This document shows positions 12,311 to 24,143 of a stretch of DNA of 64,000 nt, in pieces (position 1 is the stretch's first letter; every line of letters starts with the position of its first letter). The stretch spans positions 23,222,085 to 23,286,084 of the forward strand of contig NC_084805.1 in the NCBI RefSeq assembly GCF_963583255.1, in the 5' to 3' direction. Made by a program: the position numbers and the translations under genes. Source of the DNA: Pyrus communis (taxonomy: Eukaryota > Streptophyta > Magnoliopsida > Rosales > Rosaceae). The notes under the pieces were generated by a model. That model made no database searches. It was not told the DNA's origin and was given only the letters and a program-made list of their open reading frames with translations.

Positions 12311-14949
12311 AACATGGAGAACGCCTTTGTAGCAACTGATAACGGAGACTGCGGTCATTCATTTTTTATGTGGGCGGACATCTTCCGCACTATAGCAAAA
12401 AACATAAATAGTAGTTTAGCAAACACTGGTATGACGGATGTTATGCAGGCGTGCGTGCGAAAAGCAAATTGTAATTTATCTATCTTTGGTTTTTTTGGCT
12501 TGAGACTTTGTTATGAGTGCGAAAGTAAGATTGCATAAACAATTTTACACTCAGAAACACAAATCATATAGAATCACAACCGATTTAACAATAAGAAAGC
12601 ATATAACAGCTAAGACACTTTTGGTTGATCGAAGAGCAGGCTAACAGGATTAAATAAATTATCACATATTACAACAATGAGAAAATCCGAAGATTAAAGT
12701 TTGCATTCACACTGTCTGATTCCGTAGATGCTGGAAAACATTTTCATTAAATCTGTTCAGGGAAACCTGACAATGTCGAAATCGTTTTTGAAACCGTAAT
12801 ATAGGAAGACATGAATAATTTCGACAGAAAGACACACAAATTGTTGGGGGAGGATGTGAAGCTTCTGTACGGAAGGTTTCTACTCTTGTACATCTGAAAA
12901 AATAAAACGAAGCAAGATAAATTCAACCAAAAAACTTGAAAACCCTTGCCCCAAAAAACTCATCAAATTCAAAGCGGCGCATCTATACCGAGTCACTACA
13001 TACATTGCTCAGTTAGGACTCTGTGACACTCATTATCCCTAATCAATGCAATCATATATTTCATAACTACACTCCCCATTCACATACATTGACATAGCAT
13101 CTACTTTTTTGCTAACTTTATTCGCTCAGTTAAGCAATAACCAACATACACAATCTGACAATCATAGCAGCTACACCAATCATCCATAAACGGCAGAAAT
13201 ACAAATACAATTCTAATGGAGTTTAGAACAAATAAACCAATCATCCAATTCGAATATTGTCTGGAACAAATACACCAACCATTCAATTGGAATGGGGTTT
13301 GGTAGAAATATATCCTTTGTTATCTCAAGCTTTACATAAATGGATAGATACAGATACGTGCACAAAATAGAAAGAAGCTCATTTCCATTCTAAGCTCAAA
13401 CGAAGAAAATTGAATTATATATTTAAAATCCAAGCATGAAAGCTTCACAAAGATAAATAAAAAAACATCGATAACTAATTAGGCTTTGAATAAAAATGAG
13501 GGCGTATAATTATATACCTCAAAATGGCAAGGAACCAACTTCTTCCTCCAACAATCCAAATTTCTGATATTTGCAAACAAAGTAAATTTGTTAGCAACTT
13601 AGAGACTTTCAAATTCGAAAACCAAATCTAATGAAATTTTAGTTAAAAGACCAAAAGCACACCAAAAAAAAAAATTAGAAATATTTTGAATCCAACACAA
13701 CTAATTTGGCCTAACAAAGAATATGAAAGCTTAAGGCATAGATGAAATGTTCAGTAAACTGCAAGGGCCTCGGCCAAGGCCATAATTGAACAGTCATGTC
13801 ATACAACTCACAATTACTTCAATGCATTTGATTATAAAGGAAAACTAAATTAGTTCAATTTTGATATAAAGAACTCAATGCAGAAACAATTTTTGTGCCT
13901 CAATGGCGTGAGAAGTAAATAACCAAGTTTATATACTGCAATTCAAATAACATAATTATAGGTTCATAACACTCCAAATAAACTTCACCCAACCAACATG
14001 AAATGACACGAAAAATGAGTCGACTACATAACTTTAAATAATCTTGTGCCAAACAGCTTATGCTAGTATGCCCTCTCATGTTTAAGAAGGAATTGAAAGA
14101 AAATAGTTCATGAATGTCGCGCTTCCGCTGGTAGTGCAGTGCATTGAACGGATAGAATAGATTAAACAGAAACATGTATAGACAGAAACGACCACCTCAT
14201 CATACAACATTACATGTTTACTATTTACATGAAGACTTTGTAAATAAGGTTAGTTTGCTTCTTGTAATTGTCAGATGAAAAACCTGTTGTAACATCACTG
14301 TGCACATGAAGACTTTAAGACTGATAATTCAAGTCTTTATTGTTTACATGAAGACTTTCATCCACATGGCTCCAGAAACATTTGTCCCCATTTCTCCTTT
14401 TTATTTTATTTATTATATTTTACTACTATTTCTAGAGTAATACTATTCTTACCATTTTTTTATACCATCTTAAGTAGCATTTAATGTGAACGGTCACATT
14501 ATTTGAAAAATTTGCAAAACCCAAAAAGAGGAAGGAGAAAGACTCCTCGTATACCATAATCATCATTTAATTAACTAGTTTTTTTTAATTATTAGTTTAT
14601 TAAATAATGAACTAAATTTAAAAATTTGATTAATTCAAATTATGCGATTGTCTACATCAAATATTATTTAAAATAGTATGAAAATATGGTATAAAAATAT
14701 GATATGAATAATATTACTCTTATTTCTGTGGTGATGCACTGTCGATGCGCCTCTTCCCTTTTATTATTATTTTCTTTCACCTTTTCAAAAGCACCATCCT
14801 TTTTATTTTTATTTTTTTTTTCCATTCCTTCTTTTCAGTTGGTGCCCATGCACCATTCCATAAACTTTGTCTTTTTCCCTGCATAGCCACAAACTGCAGA
14901 AATAATAGGAAGAAGTGAGGAAGAAGCAGGGTAGTGGTAGTCTCATAAA

Positions 14950-15901
14950 GGCTAAATTGCTAAAATGGTCTTTGAGATTTACATAATACAATACTTTAGT
15001 CCTTAGATTTCAAATCAATAGAAGTAATTCCTGAGATTGTCCACCGTCCATTATTTTGGTTATTCCGTTAAGTGTCCCGAAGCTCTTGGCCGGAAGTTTG
15101 GACAATTTTTAAAGTTTCGTAACTCAATCGTTTCTTAACCAAATTCGACTCATGATATATCAAAATGAAGATAAGAAAGTGAAGAATAAGATTATATCTA
15201 TTTGGAAGCCCAATGGTTGCCAGAGATGATCGGAAAATAGCCTCAAAGTTGACTGATCCGAGGGAAAACTGGTGAACTGGCTGAAAATTGGGTAAACTTT
15301 AAACGTTCATAACTTCTTCAATACTCAACAAAATCAAGTGATTCAAAAACGAAAATCATACTTCTTGATGAGACGAAGAGAATGATACCTTTTTTTACGG
15401 CTAACTCAAGACCAAGATAGCCACTTTCGAGTCATTTTCCAGCCAAACCACGGCCATTTAGTAGTCGAAAAAGGTACCATTCTCTTCGTCTCCTCGAGAA
15501 GTATGATTTTTGTTTGTCAGTCACTTGATTTTGTTGAGTATTGAAGAAGTTATGAACGTTTAAAGTTTACCAAATTTCCGGCGAGTTTTCCAGTTTTCCC
15601 TCGGACTAGTCAACTTTGAGGCTATTTTCCGGCCATCTCTGGAAACCATTGGGCTTCCAAATAGGTTTAATCTTATTCTACACTTTCCTATCTTCATTTT
15701 GATATATTATGGATCAAATTTGGTTAAGAAACAATTGAGTTACGAAACTTTGAAAATTGCCCAAACTTCCGGCCAAGAGCTTCGGAATGACCAAAATGAT
15801 AGATGGTGGACAATCTCATGAACCACTTCTATTGATTTGAAATATCAATGACCAAAGTGATTTATTATGCAAATTTCAGACATCATTTTGGCGATTCAAC
15901 C
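14950..15901. mobile_element. Mutator-like foldback element (952 bp), unit 2
   Basis: Two ~430-bp arms (14950-15395 and 15470-15901) are imperfect inverted repeats across nearly the whole element: GGCTAAATTGCTAAAATGG at the left, and GGTTGAATCGCCAAAATGA at the right in reverse complement. Flanking 9-mers TCTCATAAA and TCTTGTAAA match at 7 of 9 positions, like a Mutator 9-bp target duplication. No transposase ORF, so non-autonomous. Confidence 0.8.
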
Positions 15902-16153
15902 TCTTGTAAATAAAGTGTTTATGGCAGACGAATTTTCCATTTTGATGTGATCCTTTATATATAAAAATTTATTAAATTACTTTGTGATTAGTTTTTTTAT
16001 TATATCTTTTTGGTTGCTATCAATTTACTCGAGTCACCGACAGAAACAAACTCCAGTAGCCCAAACACACGAAGCCAACCAGTGGCATGGACGTAAATAA
16101 AATGAAATCAACCCAAAATTGCACAGTGCCATCCTCCCCCTACTTTATACTAA

Positions 16154-16156
<3 letters not shown>

Positions 16157-16183
<27 letters not shown>
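16157..16183. repeat. (AC)n microsatellite, unit 2
   Basis: Uninterrupted AC run at the right edge of the long-unit insertion. The unit 4 equivalent is 34817-34848, slightly longer. Confidence 0.9.
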
Positions 16184-16184
<1 letters not shown>

Positions 16185-16832
16185 TGTTTGTTCATTAACT
16201 GATGATTTTTTTGTTTTAATAATTGATATGTGTAGAAATTAAAAGTATGGAACGATATTAACACGTGAAAACATTATCGATTAGATTGGACAATATTATT
16301 TCTCATAGTTTAACTCCAAATTTGGATGGTTCTGATCCAATTTCAGATACTTCAAGTCCGATACTAGGACCATCCAATGTTAAAAGTCTGGATCCATTAT
16401 TGCCACGAGGTGCTCGTAAGATGTTCCTGGTTTTGTGCCTAATCGGAATCTGCCAAGGTCGGGGGAGGCGGGCACTCATCCAGATCTCCAGGTTTTGGGA
16501 GTGGCTCAGATTTGATTTAGATATATGTTACACAAGACATGTTCCTTTGTAAAGTTATTCAGCGTTTTGTAAATCCACATTTTTGTTTTGTTTGAATAGC
16601 TAATTAAGTCCTTGAAGGCAACTGTTGTTAGACCATTATTATTTTTATCTGCATCAAATTTGAATTTCAAACTTCAGACAAACAATTGAAGTTAAATCTT
16701 AATCAAAGCAAACAACTGAAGTACTTAAAACAGAACACATCGTGTCCTAGTAGCCTATTACACATTATAAAGACCGACAAAAAGCATTACGCATGGTAAG
16801 AATACTATATGAGTTCAGTACATTTTTCTGAA

Positions 16833-19520
16833 TCAAATTTTTCTTTGCAACCGAGCCACTTTCAATACAATTGCTAATGCTACTTTATCTTTCATATCAT
16901 CAAAGAAACGAAAATAGGCATATCTCCATGACTTCTTTACGATTAATGTGCCACAAACTCCCCAAAAACCTATGATGAAGCCGAGTGTGATACTGACATA
17001 GAGCCAAAGCCTTCCGTTATCATCTTCATCTTTATTATCTCCTGCATCACTAGGGCGAAAAGGCGGTGTTTCATCTCCCGGACACTTGGTTAAAAGAGGA
17101 ACCCCACAGAGTAATGGATTGCCTTCATAAATGGATGGGTCCTCGAGCGTCTGAAGTTGGTTGCCCGACGGAATTCTTCCGGCCAAGTTGTTGAAAGACA
17201 AGTTCACATGAGCCAAGAGCGATAAAAAGGAGTAACTTTGAGGAATTTGTCCCGAAAGGCGATTGTGTGAGAGATCAAGAGTTTCCAACCAACGCAAATT
17301 TCCAATAGTTGAGGGAATGTTTCCCCTTAACTGATTTCTTGACAAGTTCAAGTTCCCCAATGCAATGAGGCTGGTCATTTCTTCCGGAATTTCGCCTTCT
17401 AAATTATTTGATGAAAGATCAATGCTATACACCCATCTCAAAGCAGTCTCGTAATAAACGAGTTCGCTTCCTTTCGTCGTGACTGTTGTTTGCACCTCAT
17501 CATATGGAGGCACTGTATAATTATTGTATGGAAAGAAAGTCAAAGTAGTCAAATTCTTCAAACACTTGGGAATAGTCCCTGAAAGATTGTTATGGCCAAG
17601 GTCCAGGATGTGAAGGTAGGGAAGATTGCAAAGATTGCGCGGGATATGTCCACTTAAAAAGTTGGAGTGCAAACGCAGAGTAGACAACTTGGAGTAATTT
17701 GATCCGATCCATAAAGGAACACTTCCGGTAAATTTGTTGCCTCCAAGATCAATACTGCTCAAAGAAGTTGCATTTTTCAACTCGAAAGGAATTTTCCCGC
17801 CAAAATTGTTGTTGTTCATCTTCAATATACGTAGAGAACTCGGGACACCTGCTGAACTCAGAATATTACCAGAGAGGTTATTGTCTGCCACATCAACAAC
17901 CATTATATTTTGCCACACACTCCATGCTTCCGGGAATTCTCCGTATAACTGATTGCTCCTCAGGGACAGGTGTAACAAGGTTTGCATGCTGCATAGAGAG
18001 GATGGAATTGTACCATTCAAGTGATTCTCCGTAAGATTCAAATATGATAATTTGGGCATCAGTTGTCCGAAATTTGAAGGAATTGGCCCGGAAAAACTAT
18101 TACTTTTGAGATGTAGGACATGGGCATCAGAAGATAAAAGAGGGAGTGGACCTTCAAATTGATTATGACTCAAATCCATATAATATAAATTTGGAAATTT
18201 GAGTTGGGATTGAAGCTTTGCACGGATTTGGTTGTGAGATAAATCCAAATTTTCAACTTTGGAAGATAAGTTCAAGAACCATTCTTCTGGTATAGAATCT
18301 GAGATTCTGGTACTACTGAGGGTGACATCAAGTAGCTCAGTCTGAGATTGAAGCCATACAGGAAAGTCAGGACCTACACTACAATTTATAAAGGAAATTT
18401 TGTGGAGCTGGAAGGGGGGAACCCACTCATAACTCACATTGAAAATGAGCGGCATAGCTCCATCCGTGGACAGAACAATAGATCGCAGTCTTGTGAGATT
18501 TATCAAATGAGTTTTTGTTAAAATGCCTTCCCAAGAATTCTCAGACAAATCCAGGTCAACTAGCTCAGAGAGTTGGCCTAAACTTTCGGGAATAGATCCG
18601 TTCATGTTGTTGCCCCTAAGGTTTAGACTTTTCAAGGATGACAAGTTTACAAAAGAAGTTGGAAAAGAGCCCCAAAACCAGTTGGCTTCGAGGTCAAGGT
18701 ACTGCAAGTTTGTTGGAACTCTTAAGGAGTCAGACAATTCTGTTGCAAACTCATTGAAAGACAAATCTAGTGACTCTAATCTGTTATTTGTGCAATTTGA
18801 GAAACCACTCAAAAGCTCTTGAATCCCCCCATCAAATTCATTGACAGCGAGGTTTAAGGTCTTTAGTTTGCAAAAGTGTCCAAGGAGTTTGGGAATTCTA
18901 CCTTTGAGGTGATTATCAGATAAATCAAGGTGTTTCAGAGATTCGAGGCTTGCAAGTTGGGGAGGAAAACGACCGGTGAAAGAATTTCTACTTAGGTCAA
19001 GTGTTTTGAGGTTAGAAAGGTCGAAAATGCTTTTGGGAAATTCAGATTCTCCCCCAGATGATGCAGATGAGAAGTTGAGATATCTCAAAGTTCGAAGTTG
19101 ACAAAGAATGTGAATCCCTTGGAAATTATTGTAACTCAGGTCTAAGTAGCTCAAATGTTTCAAGATAAGCAAGGATGAAGCTACCTTACCTGCCAACCAA
19201 GACCTTTCATAAGCTGACTCGTCCCACTCTTCATCACCTCCCAACTGACCTGGATAAGTATTACGGAGGTCAATTTTTGTAACGTGACCGGTGCGGTTGT
19301 CGCACGAAATCCCTTCCCATTGACAGCAATCCTGACCAACCCAAGAAGAAAGCCTACCGGAGGGATCGGCGAGGTGTTGTTTAAAGCTGAGAAGTGCTCC
19401 TCTCTCTTCCTCAATGCATGACTTCGCAGTGACTGAAAGATATGAAGAGGCCAAAACCAGAAAGAGCAAAATATTGAGGTGAAAAGTAGGGTTGAATAAG
19501 CAAGCATGAAACCTATCCAT
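16833..19520 (-). CDS. LRR receptor-like protein, copy 2, intact
   Basis: Intronless ORF of 895 residues from the ATG at 19518-19520, with the architecture of copy 1: signal peptide, Cys-pair cap, LRR array, island, C-cap (one residue longer, CGVPLLTKC), GxxxG transmembrane helix ([11 protein letters not shown]) and short tail ending LQRKI. It differs from copies 1 and 3 at many LRR positions and in the island, where [16 protein letters not shown] replaces the [15 protein letters not shown] type, so ligand specificity could differ (inference). It belongs to the subtype shared with broken copy 4 and is that subtype's only intact member here. Its upstream region is unusual: only about 170 bp separate the ATG from the start of the next duplicated unit at ~19692, so it lacks the upstream DNA of the other copies, although TATA-like motifs remain at 19582 and 19641. 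Confidence 0.93.
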   Translation of the reverse strand: MDRFHACLFNPTFHLNILLFLVLASSYLSVTAKSCIEEERGALLSFKQHLADPSGRLSSWVGQDCCQWEGISCDNRTGHVTKIDLRNTYPGQLGGDEEWDESAYERSWLAGKVASSLLILKHLSYLDLSYNNFQGIHILCQLRTLRYLNFSSASSGGESEFPKSIFDLSNLKTLDLSRNSFTGRFPPQLASLESLKHLDLSDNHLKGRIPKLLGHFCKLKTLNLAVNEFDGGIQELLSGFSNCTNNRLESLDLSFNEFATELSDSLRVPTNLQYLDLEANWFWGSFPTSFVNLSSLKSLNLRGNNMNGSIPESLGQLSELVDLDLSENSWEGILTKTHLINLTRLRSIVLSTDGAMPLIFNVSYEWVPPFQLHKISFINCSVGPDFPVWLQSQTELLDVTLSSTRISDSIPEEWFLNLSSKVENLDLSHNQIRAKLQSQLKFPNLYYMDLSHNQFEGPLPLLSSDAHVLHLKSNSFSGPIPSNFGQLMPKLSYLNLTENHLNGTIPSSLCSMQTLLHLSLRSNQLYGEFPEAWSVWQNIMVVDVADNNLSGNILSSAGVPSSLRILKMNNNNFGGKIPFELKNATSLSSIDLGGNKFTGSVPLWIGSNYSKLSTLRLHSNFLSGHIPRNLCNLPYLHILDLGHNNLSGTIPKCLKNLTTLTFFPYNNYTVPPYDEVQTTVTTKGSELVYYETALRWVYSIDLSSNNLEGEIPEEMTSLIALGNLNLSRNQLRGNIPSTIGNLRWLETLDLSHNRLSGQIPQSYSFLSLLAHVNLSFNNLAGRIPSGNQLQTLEDPSIYEGNPLLCGVPLLTKCPGDETPPFRPSDAGDNKDEDDNGRLWLYVSITLGFIIGFWGVCGTLIVKKSWRYAYFRFFDDMKDKVALAIVLKVARLQRKI

Positions 19521-19581
19521 TTTTACCAAGTTTTTCTTTTTGTTGCAGATGGCTGGGTACTGAGGTGAGGATACAAGTGAA

Positions 19582-19646
19582 TATATAAGAAGCTGAAGCT
19601 TGTTACAAGTGAATATACAAGTGAAAAGCTTGTTATTGAATATATA
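19582..19646 (-). promoter_or_regulatory. Two TATA-like motifs of RLP copy 2 in a truncated promoter
   Basis: TATATA occurs at 19582-19587 (62 bp from the ATG, as in the other copies) and again at 19641-19646 in a locally rearranged duplication of the GAAGCTGAAGCTTG context. Homology to other RLP promoters ends near 19690, where the next unit's poly-A tract begins. Confidence 0.6.
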
Positions 19647-20563
19647 AGAAGCTGAAGCTGAGGTGAGGATACTAGTCTCTTACAGTCTCGTCTTTATTGA
19701 AAAGCTTTGGAAAAAAAAAAAAAAAAAAAAGTGAAGTATGTTTTATCCCAATTACAATTGGAATGATAAGCTTTATCTTTTTCATGTTTTTTTTTTTTTT
19801 CAGAACCAAAAGAAAAAGAACGAGGCTTAGGTTAAATCAACATGCCGGTTAATGTAAGAGACTTTGTCCCATCAATCAATCTGAGGTGCATCTTCTAAAT
19901 CGTCAAAATCCTCACCGACACTCAAACATATAAGCGAACTGGAGCGATTGCAACTTTTGTTAACATATACTTATGAATTCGCCATTTTGATTGTATATTG
20001 ATTCTCGATGTCAACTTAATATAATATTGATGCAAACTGAACTGCTTATTTTATCGCATTGATTCGCCTATCTCATGGTTTTTCAATTATTTGGTGATGA
20101 CTATTAATTTGTGGTTTTGTGGGAATTACTCAAGTCAAATGTGCATTGTCTAATTACTGCATTTGAGAATGCGATTGTAGTGCTGCAGCCTTTCGAGTGA
20201 ATTTTTCTGTAGATATTATTCATAGCTGTTGTCGATTATAGTTTGAAAATCCGATACAGAGAGCGGACATTTTTCTAGTAATGCCCAAAGCCCAAATCTC
20301 TTTTTCCTCCTATTCCCAATTCCCTTTTTCCTTCCGTCCACAACCTACCAACCCTCCAAGGATCCACCACTTGCTCCACCTCTCCTGTCCACCACCACTG
20401 AATTTCTTAATTTCTATTTTTCATTTTTTGATAATGTCCTATTTTTTAAATTTAACTAAGCTTTCTAATCTTAGCCCAAATTAATAATACAGGATGCTAT
20501 TGAAATAGATGTATAATGGATGAAAAATTTTGAATTTCTAATAGATTATAGTTATTGCTATGC

Positions 20564-20595
<32 letters not shown>

Positions 20596-21218
20596 TGTTT
20601 GTTCATTAACGGATATGATTTTTTGTTTTAATAATTGATAATGTGTAGAAATTCGAAGTATGGAACGATATTAACATGTGAAAACATTATCGATTAGTCT
20701 GGACAATTTTATTTGTAATAGTTTTAACTCCAATTTTGGATGGTTCTGATCCGATTCCGGATACTTCAAGTTCAATACTAAGACCACCCAATGTTAGAAG
20801 TTTGGATCCGTCATTGCCACAAGGTGCTTATAAGATGTTCCTGGTTTTGAGCCCAATCGGAATCTGCCAGATCTCCAGCGTTTTGGGAGTGGCTCAGATT
20901 TCATTTGGATATATGTTATACAAGACATGTTCCTTTGTAAACTTATTCAGCGTTTTGTAAATCCACATTTTTGTTTTGTTTGAATAGGTAATTAAGTCCT
21001 TGAATGCAACTGTTAGAACATTATTATTTTTATCTGCATCAAATTTGAATTTCGAACTTCCGACAAACAATTGAAATTAAATCTTAATCAAAGCAAACAA
21101 CTGAGGTACTTAAAACAGAACACATCGTGTTATAGTAGCTTATTACACATTACAAAGACCAACAGAAAGCATCACGCAAAGTAAGAATACTATTATGAGT
21201 TCAGTACATTTTTTCGAA

Positions 21219-23903
21219 TCAAATTTTTCTTTGCAACCGACCCACTTTCAATGCAATTGCTAATGCTACTTTATCTTTCATATCATCAAAGAAACAAAAA
21301 TAGGCATACCTCCATGATTTCTTTACGATTAATGTGCCACAAACTCCCCAAAAGCCCGTGATGAAGCCGAGTGTGATACTGACATAGAGCCAAAGCTTTC
21401 CATTATCGTCTCCATCTTTATTATCTCCTGCATCACTAGAGGGAAAAGGCGGTGTTTCATCTCTAGGGCACTTAGTTAAAGGAACCCCACAAAGTAATGG
21501 ATTGCCTTCATAAATGGTTGGGTCCTCGAGCGTCTGGAGTTGGTTGCCCGAAGGAATTCTTCCAACCAAGTTGTTGAAAGACAAGTTCACATGAGCCAAG
21601 AGCGACAAAGAGGAGTAACTTTGAGGAATTTGTCCCGAAAGGCGATTGTGTGAGAGATCAAGAGTTTCCAACCAACGCAAATTTCCAATTGTTGAGGGAA
21701 TGTTCCCCCTTAACTGATTTCTTGACAAGTTCAAGGTCCCCAGTGCAATGAGGCTGGTCATTTCTTCAGGAATTTCACCCTCTAAATTATTTGATGAAAG
21801 ATCAATACTGTACACCCATCTCAAAGCAGGCGCGTAATAAACTAGTTCGCTTCCTTTCGCCATGACTGTTGTTTGCATATCATAATATGAAGCCGCTGTA
21901 TTATTATCGTTTGGAATGAAATTCAAAGCAGTCAAATTCTTCAAACACTTGGGAATAGTCCCTGAAAGATTGTTATGGCCGAGGTCTAGGATGTGAAGGA
22001 AGGGAAGATTGCAAAGATGGCGCGGGATGTGCCCACTTAAAAAGTTGGAATGCAAACGCAGCGTAGACAACTCGGAGTAGTTTGATCCGATCCATAAAGG
22101 AACACTTCCGGTTAATTTGTTGCCTCCAAGATCAATACAGCCCAAAGAAGTTGCATTTTTCAACTCGAAAGAAATTTCGCCGCCGAAATTGTTATTGTTC
22201 ATCTTCAATATAAGTAGAGAACTGGGGACACCCATTGAATTCGGAATATTACCAGAGAGATTATTGTCTGCCACATCAACAACCCTTATATTTGGCCACA
22301 CACTCCATGCGTCCGGGAATTCTCCGTATAACTGATTGCTCCTTAGGGACAGGATTTCCAAGTTCTGCAAGTCGCATAGAGAGGACGGAATTGTACCATT
22401 CAAGTGATTCTCCGCAAGATTCAAAACTCTTAATCTGGGCATCAGTTGTCCGAAATTTGAAGGAATAGGCCCGGAAAAACTATTACTTTCGAGAAAAAGG
22501 TAAGTGGCATTAGAAGATAAATGTGGGAGTGGACCTTCAAATTGATTATGACTCAAAACCATATAATATAAATTTGGAAATTTGAGTTGGGATTGAAGCT
22601 TTGTGCAGATTTGGTTGCGAGATAAATCCAAATATTCAACTTTGGAAGATAAGTTCAAGAACCATTCCTCTGGTATAGAATTTGAGATTCCGGTACTACT
22701 AAGGGTGACATCAAGTAGCTCAGTCTGAGATTGAAGCCATACAGGAAAGGCAGGACCTACACTACAATTTATAATGTAAATTGTGTGGAGCTGGAAGGGG
22801 GGACTCCACTCATAACTCACATTGAAAATGAGCGGCATAGCTGCATCCGTGGACATATAAATAGATCGCAGTCTTGTGAGATTTATCAAATGAGTTTCTG
22901 TTAAAATGCCTTCCCATGAATTCTCAGACAAATCCAGGTCAACTAGCTCAGAGAGTTGGCCCAAACTTTCGGGAATAGATCCGTTCAAGTTGTTGTAAGG
23001 AAGGCGTAGACTTTTCAAGGATGACCAGTTTCCAACAGAAGTTGGAAACGAGCCCCAAAACAAGTTGCTTCCAAGGTCAAGGTGCTGCAAGCTTGTTGGA
23101 ACTCTTAAGGAGTCAGACAATTCTGTTGCAAACTTATTGATAGACAAATCTAGGGACTCTAATCTGTTATTTGTGCAATTTGAGAAACCACTCAAAAGCT
23201 CTTGAATCCCCCCATCAAATTCGTTGTCACCGAGGTTTAAGGTCTTTAGTTTGCAAAAGTTTCCAAGGAGTTTGGGAATTCTACCTTTGAGGTGATTATG
23301 AGATAAATCAAGGTGTTTCAGAGATTCGAGGCTTGCAAGTTGGGGAGGAAAATGACCGGTGAAAGAATTTCCACTTAGGTCAAGTGTTTGGAGGTTAGTA
23401 AGGTTGAAAATGCTTTTGGGAAATTCAGATTCTCCCACAGATGATGCAAATGAGATGTTGAGATATCTCAAAGTTCGAAGTTGGCAAACAATTTGAATCC
23501 CTTGGAAATTATTGTAACTTAGGTCTACGTAGCTCAAATGTTTCAAGGTAAGCAAGGATGAAGTTACCGTACCTGCCAACCAAGACCTTTCATAAGCCGA
23601 CTCGTCCCACTCTTCATCAACTCCCAACCGATCTGGATAAGTATTACGGAGGTCAATTTTTGTAGCGTGACCAGTGCGGTTGTCGCACGAAATCCCTTCC
23701 CATTGACAGCAATCCTGACCAACCCAAGAAGAAAGCCTACCGGACGGATCGGCGAGGTGTTGTTTAAAGCTGAGAAGTGCTCCTCTCTCTTCCTCAATGC
23801 ATGACTTCGCAGTGACTGAAAGATATGAAGAGGCCAAAACCAGAAAGAGCAAAATATTGAGGTGAAAAGTAGGGTTGAATAAGCAAGCATGAAACCTATC
23901 CAT
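21219..23903 (-). CDS. LRR receptor-like protein, copy 3, intact, near-twin of copy 1
   Basis: Intronless ORF of 894 residues from the ATG at 23901-23903. Every position lies exactly 19691 bp from its copy-1 counterpart, so no net indel has arisen across the gene and 3' flank. Same domain order: signal peptide, [10 protein letters not shown] cap, LRRs, island, NPLLCGVPL cap, GxxxG helix, 34-residue tail. Differences from copy 1 include [10 protein letters not shown] for [10 protein letters not shown] in the signal peptide, NNFQG for NNVQG, GGEIS for GGEIP, and the consensus D restored in LETLDLSHN. The signal-peptide stretch matches copy 2 instead, suggesting a short gene-conversion tract. 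Its promoter has a 92-bp direct duplication carrying two TATA motifs. Predicted role as for copy 1: a kinase-less cell-surface receptor. Confidence 0.93.
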   Translation of the reverse strand: MDRFHACLFNPTFHLNILLFLVLASSYLSVTAKSCIEEERGALLSFKQHLADPSGRLSSWVGQDCCQWEGISCDNRTGHATKIDLRNTYPDRLGVDEEWDESAYERSWLAGTVTSSLLTLKHLSYVDLSYNNFQGIQIVCQLRTLRYLNISFASSVGESEFPKSIFNLTNLQTLDLSGNSFTGHFPPQLASLESLKHLDLSHNHLKGRIPKLLGNFCKLKTLNLGDNEFDGGIQELLSGFSNCTNNRLESLDLSINKFATELSDSLRVPTSLQHLDLGSNLFWGSFPTSVGNWSSLKSLRLPYNNLNGSIPESLGQLSELVDLDLSENSWEGILTETHLINLTRLRSIYMSTDAAMPLIFNVSYEWSPPFQLHTIYIINCSVGPAFPVWLQSQTELLDVTLSSTGISNSIPEEWFLNLSSKVEYLDLSRNQICTKLQSQLKFPNLYYMVLSHNQFEGPLPHLSSNATYLFLESNSFSGPIPSNFGQLMPRLRVLNLAENHLNGTIPSSLCDLQNLEILSLRSNQLYGEFPDAWSVWPNIRVVDVADNNLSGNIPNSMGVPSSLLILKMNNNNFGGEISFELKNATSLGCIDLGGNKLTGSVPLWIGSNYSELSTLRLHSNFLSGHIPRHLCNLPFLHILDLGHNNLSGTIPKCLKNLTALNFIPNDNNTAASYYDMQTTVMAKGSELVYYAPALRWVYSIDLSSNNLEGEIPEEMTSLIALGTLNLSRNQLRGNIPSTIGNLRWLETLDLSHNRLSGQIPQSYSSLSLLAHVNLSFNNLVGRIPSGNQLQTLEDPTIYEGNPLLCGVPLTKCPRDETPPFPSSDAGDNKDGDDNGKLWLYVSITLGFITGFWGVCGTLIVKKSWRYAYFCFFDDMKDKVALAIALKVGRLQRKI

Positions 23904-23959
23904 TTTTACCAAGTTTTCCTTTTCGTTGCAGATGGCTGGGTACTGAGGTGAGGATACAA

Positions 23960-24143
23960 GTGAATATATAAGAAGCTGAAGCTTGCTAGGAAATCGATGG
24001 GGTCGAAAATTCCAAGTCCTCCGCCCATTCTACAAGTTAGCAAAGTCCTCTGTGAATATATAAGAAGCTGAAGCTTGCTAGGAAATCGATGGGGTCGAAA
24101 ATTCCAAGTCCTCCGCCCAGTCTACAAGTAAGCAAAGTCCTCT
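23960..24143 (-). repeat. 92-bp tandem duplication of the RLP copy 3 core promoter
   Basis: Two near-identical 92-bp units, 23960-24051 and 24052-24143, each with TATATA (23965-23970 and 24057-24062), the GAAGCTGAAGCTTGCTAGG context and the GCAAAGTCCTCT end. The proximal box has the conserved 62-bp spacing to the ATG; the distal one could give an alternative, longer transcript. Confidence 0.85.

Larger units (their letters stand above)
11759..16180 (-). mobile_element. Helitron-like insertion in unit 2 (right end uncertain)
   Basis: Read on the minus strand, the left boundary is a CTAG end (11759-11762) about a dozen bases after a short GC-rich hairpin-like sequence (CTCGCAGCAACGCGTGAG), followed by host T. 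Short units (5: near 43875) read the empty site GTTAGTTAATATATAT without the insert, fitting insertion between A and T. The other end is hidden in an (AC)n run (16157-16183) and no 5' TC end was proven. Contents: degenerate ~190-bp tandem units, 3' remnants of an unrelated spliced gene, and a nested Mutator-like element. Confidence 0.5.
10857..19690. repeat. Duplicated unit 2 (long type)
   Basis: Starts at TTTATTGAAAAGC plus poly-A and ends at the junction with unit 3. It carries RLP copy 2 and a 4.4 kb insertion (about 11759-16180) absent from short units. It pairs with unit 4 (28040-37950) at offsets near 17222-17224, then 18618 and 18663, the steps reflecting indels, the largest a 1.4 kb segment present only in unit 4. 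Confidence 0.85.
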
